Positions 60,101-64,000 of a DNA stretch of 64,000 nucleotides are shown in pieces. Position numbers and translations under genes: made by a program. The stretch covers positions 549,585 through 613,584 of the forward strand of contig JAJEKV010000099.1 of assembly GCA_021234155.1 (NCBI GenBank). The letters are read 5' to 3'. How positions within the stretch are numbered: position 1 is the stretch's first letter; every line of letters starts with the position of its first letter. Under the pieces are notes generated by a model, which saw nothing but the letters and a program-made list of their open reading frames with translations, had not been told where the DNA came from and ran no database searches. The stretch comes from Isoetes taiwanensis (lineage: Eukaryota; Streptophyta; Lycopodiopsida; Isoetales; Isoetaceae).

Positions 60101-62520
60101 ATCAGAGATGAGAATGTCGCCAAAGAAAATAACAACAAAATCATCCAAGTATTGCCTGAAAACATCATTCATTAACCGCATAAACGCTAAGGGGCATTAG
60201 TCAATCCAAAAGGCATAACGGTAAACTCATAATGCCCATATCTAGTGTGAAAAGCGTATATATGGATGTCCTCCCTTTAATCCTTATCCGGATGATATCC
60301 TGAGCTTAAGATCAATCTTTGAAAATACTTGGCCCCTTGCAATCGATCCATTAGATCATCCGCCTCTAAGAAAAGCATAGCGATTCTTGATGGTATGCTT
60401 GTTGAGTTGCCGATAATCAATACACATTCTCAAGGAGCCGCCCTTTTTTTACAAAAGAATAGGGGCGCCAAAGGGCGAAACGCTAGGTCGAATAAAACCT
60501 AGGTTTAGTAGCTCTTGAAGTTGCTTCTTAAGCTCTGCCAACTCTGGGGGACTCATACGGTACGGGGCCTTGCTGGTAGGCTTAGTACCTGGCTCTAAAG
60601 CTATCTCACATTCTACCCCTCTAAAAGGAGGAAGCTTCTGGATCTCGTCTGGGAAAAGATCGCTAAATTCGTGGAGAATAATCGGCAACCCCCTCGTGGC
60701 AAGGTGTTGATTACTTGGTTTTGCTTAGCATCCGACTCCAATGGAAGCAAGTCCGATAACGCAGAGGAGCTTTTTTGCTTCATGATAGCTTTATCTAACC
60801 GCTTTGATGGACATATATCGCATGATAGGGTTGAATGGTTCACCTTTATAGTTACGTAGGCTCCATTAGTCGCTTGAAGGTAACTTCTCTCTTCTCGCAG
60901 CCTATGTTGGCTTTTGCGATGCCAAGAATTCCATACCAACAATGAGGTCGATTTGCTAATATCCATTAACCAAGACCCATAGCAACCGGTGTGCCGCAAT
61001 CGTGATCTTTAAGATTGATGCGATTTACCATGAGTATGTCTAACTTTACCATCGGCTAAAGTGACAGCCCTGGCCGCGGACCTTAGGGTTTCCAAATGTG
61101 AGGGACTCGGGCCATTCTAGGAGAAGCAAAATTATGTGTACTTCCCGTATCCATAAGAATTACGAAAGGCTTACTATCTACTTGGCCTATGGTGGAAATG
61201 ACAAAGAGGGTCGACTTTTCAAAGATTGCGGTTTCTATAGGCAAGGATATGAGACGACCGCGAATGTACTCTGAGCCGCCCTCATCGCCAGTGTAATGTT
61301 GACTCAAGATCGCCCCAATCGAGGTCGGCCATGGCCACCGGGCAGCCGGGTAACATATGGACAATTCGCATGAAGTGTCCAGCCTCATACACCGTAGCAT
61401 GCCTTATCTCTACGGAGCCGTTTCTCCCGCCTCTTTAGGAATGGACTGTAAGAGGTTCAACTTCCTTACCGGGCATTGTTCATGTTTATCCCGCGTGCTA
61501 AAGGCTTACTTTCTTTCCCCGGGCGGCCGAAGAGTTCTCTCACTGAGAGGGCCCCGGACTTGGTGAGCGGGGTTTGTAAGGTGTGGACGGCCGTGGCTGC
61601 GAGTAAGGAGCAGGACGCGGATATCGATTCCTTTGATGTGTCCTCCTCGAGGCTCAATGCTTTAGCCTCGCCTCTCCAGAATCCATTTCGGGTCTATGGC
61701 CTTAACCATCCGCTTGATTGATGGTGCCAATCCCTCAATATAACCTTCCACGCCTCTTTTCTCATTCATACCAGTGTACATACAGCCTCAAAGCGCATAA
61801 ACTCATCCGTAAGCTCAGACGACGACATACTCTTATGCTCCAACCTCAGAAAGTCCTGATCTGTTAGCATTTGTGTGCACGGGCACATAATGCGACTTGA
61901 AGGCCTTCGCAAAACTTTCTCAAGTTGCATCTACTCCCCGCCCGTGATGTTTGGCTCGCATAGCCCTTCCACCAAACGGGCAGCTCCCGTGAAGGTTTGT
62001 GGTGGCAACCTTTCCTCGTGATCCTTTCTATCATGCCATAAGACCTTCCAACTCCCTTCATTTCGCCCAACCGTGATTCGCATTCAATCCGCCTCTAGAT
62101 TTCCCATCAAACCGGGCCAATTTTCTATTCTTCCATATACTAGTTATATCCAGACAACCGCCTTGCGATTTTTTATCTCGGCGATTTGTATGGTCGCCGA
62201 TGATGCGACGATTCAGCTTGACACCGGTGGCAGATTTTGAAGAGGTGGCACTGTTTCTCGAGGAGCTCCATCGGCTGCTAGGAGGGGCCTCTTTTCGCAG
62301 TGTAGAGGGCTGGTTTGTGGTGGGGACGGGCCGCCGTAGGTGGACTAGGCGGCAACGGAGGTAACTCCGTCCGCCCTCCCGCATATGCCGCGGGGGTTAG
62401 CATGCAACACATAGGCCTCAGAAATCGCCCTAGTCGCCTTTTTTCATCAACATCAATTCTTGTTCTGGGTGTTAACCGACCGGGCGCTCGAGGGTGTTCC
62501 GCTAAGCGCAAGGGCTATAC
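57157..62520 (-). mobile_element. Ty3/gypsy chromovirus internal region (gag-pol), broken
   Basis: Domains run in gypsy order on the minus strand. Gag-like frames lie at about 62500-61450. Protease at 61400-61083 has ILMDTGSTHNFAS with the D-T/S-G active site. Reverse transcriptase starts at 60688 ([37 protein letters not shown]). RNase H end near 59450-59330 reads FEIMYKLASTMWFLDALSRH. The integrase zinc finger is at 59057-58809 (YIKQCQVCQQTK; then DFIVGLPRTLRGYDALMVVV with the first catalytic Asp). A chromodomain lies near 58060-57880 (LDRAYKRTRRTQMLQYLVKW), which defines the chromovirus clade. Frameshifts and stops throughout show it is inactive. The reverse transcriptase D-D pair falls in broken sequence. 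Confidence 0.88.
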
Positions 62521-64000
62521 CGCCTATATTAACATAAGACTATATAAGCAAAATTGCAAAGAACATTAAGTCTCACGTAAAATTCATTTTGGGTAATGTC
62601 GAGAAACAACATGAACACGAAAAACGACGGAAGATTTTAATTATAGGCGAAGTAACTGTTACATCGAAAAACTTCACACTGAAAGTAGTTATAAACTTAT
62701 AGTTATATAATACATACGGACCCGATATGTGCCTTTTCCTTAGTCATACCGAAACATAGGAACGTAAAACTAGAAGATCCGGCTTTAGGGGTTGGCAAAG
62801 GGATACATGACGGAATAGCATGACACTTCACGCGACTCCGGACGAAGCTTGTAACGCGCCCAAGCCCGATGATAACGGGTTGATAATCCCAAGTGGGGCT
62901 AATAATGAGAAGATTGAAAAGCCTCCTTAGAGCGTGAGAAGATTTGCCTGTGTGGTCATTGGCATCCCTCAAGGCTTCATGTCCGACATATTCCAATAGT
63001 CTCTGCGCGCAAAGGGTCCATTTCGTGTCGCCAAAAGCTCGCTCCCCCGGAGGAGGGTAACTATTTCCATCCCCTTGTCCGGGTCATAAGGTTCTTGTGG
63101 TCGTAAGGTGTTCCTCCATCTCATCGCCACTTTTCGCTCCGGATACGTCAGATCTTTGGCCGTAATCTTGTTCAGAGGTCCCCGGTCATCCCTCAATATC
63201 CGGGTCGGGATCCTCTTCGCACTCTCTCTAGTGTTTCTTCGCAAAACGGCGGAGTGAGTATATAGTACTAACAATTCTGTGAGGCATAATGACTCGCCAT
63301 GGAAGAGATCGATTCAAAATTATATTGGCATCATGTATTGATTGATACAATAGACAGAATGATAAAGGATAACACATCACGAAAGTGATAACCATGGCTT
63401 AAAACAACAGCTATTTCAAATGCAAAATACATAACACAATAATTTAGGGAGCCGGGCCCTCGCCTTCGGCCCATTGGCCGAGGAGGTGGACGATAACGAT
63501 CAAAGTGGCGCTTAGGACTAGCAGAGAGGGCTGCTCGAGCTGCCTCAGTGTGATAAGTAGCCGAGGTGCCGCCACAAGGAGGCGATGTTGGTGCATCCCG
63601 CCACGCCCCCCACGCGGCTATAGCCAAATCTCTACGACCAAAGTAATGGTGGTGACGGATAATCAATCTTCTTATGGCCCGCTGAAGTGGATATGGCTCG
63701 AGTGCCCACCAAGAAGTTTTAAGAAGGCCCTAGGTTCTTGGAGAAAAATAGCACCTCTCCTTGGCGCGAAGGCGAGAGAAAGAATCGGGCCACATGGTTC
63801 CCCATTGCCCTAACCCGAGGGCCTGGTGGAGGTCTCCTTCTTTTCTCCAAGTTGGTGGGGAGCTTCTCCTCTTCTTCCCCCCGCCATCCCTAAGGCTGAC
63901 CTTGGTGTGCCAAAGGATTCCCCGCCCCGATCCACCTCTCCCATAGTGATTTGCAAAGGCGGATCCGAGAGAAGAGGCCATGTCGGGCCGCAAACCGCTC
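62521..64000. other. Unassigned, GC-rich towards the window end
   Basis: The 5' LTR expected here for the chromovirus is not recognisable. Minus-strand frames at 63274-62969 (DDRGPLNKITAKDLTYPERK) and 63666-63331 (HHHYFGRRDLAIAAWGAWRD) look protein-like but match no family I know. They may belong to a different element nested in or adjoining the chromovirus and continuing past the window. Confidence 0.35.

Overview
The window is nuclear DNA from a land plant. Evidence: a multi-exon plant SIL1/Fes1-type gene, remains of a plant inositol transporter and of a poly(A) polymerase, pieces of plastid psbA and of an organelle-type 16S rRNA in nuclear context, and plant-type CACTA, MULE, Ty1/copia, LINE and Ty3/gypsy chromovirus sequences. 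Genes are sparse and spaces between them are long and repeat-filled, as in a large genome. I cannot name the species. The bacterial-style DNA methylase homologue hints at a lineage outside the flowering plants, but that is only a guess.

Layout. 1.6-4.0 kb: broken inositol-transporter gene (+). 5-7.6 kb: retroposon tails, then a broken poly(A) polymerase copy. 7.6-15.6 kb: an organelle-DNA island (two 16S rRNA pieces and an open psbA piece) split by a roughly 6.1 kb CACTA transposon that carries a spliced non-transposase gene. 16.3 kb: tRNA-Lys-like pseudogene. 17.6-23.6 kb: AT-rich, with a long direct repeat, an unidentified ORF and a gypsy primer-binding-site remnant. 23.7-32.7 kb: GC-rich MULE-like element with decayed transposase on the minus strand and inverted GC-rich ends. 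33.4-34.9 kb: copia fragment and an A-tailed retroposon.

39.1-43.0 kb: the most unusual locus, a decayed minus-strand gene ending in a DNA methylase N-4/N-6-type fold, with a 74-bp tandem array of near-palindromes at its 5' end. 44.2-44.9 kb: C-terminus of a LINE reverse transcriptase. 45-49 kb: tandem repeats and several strong fold-back structures. 49.4-51.6 kb: SIL1-like gene (-), the only nearly intact host gene; it has seven exons, a signal peptide, a C-terminal KSEL, and one extra base in the last exon. 53.2-54.8 kb: truncated LINE with a 17-bp target-site duplication. 55.5-62.5 kb: Ty3/gypsy chromovirus on the minus strand with one recognisable LTR. 62.5-64 kb: unassigned.

The genes form no pathway. 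The window records layered transposition. Many reading frames are broken by single-base shifts, so age and base-calling error both have to be considered for each broken gene.
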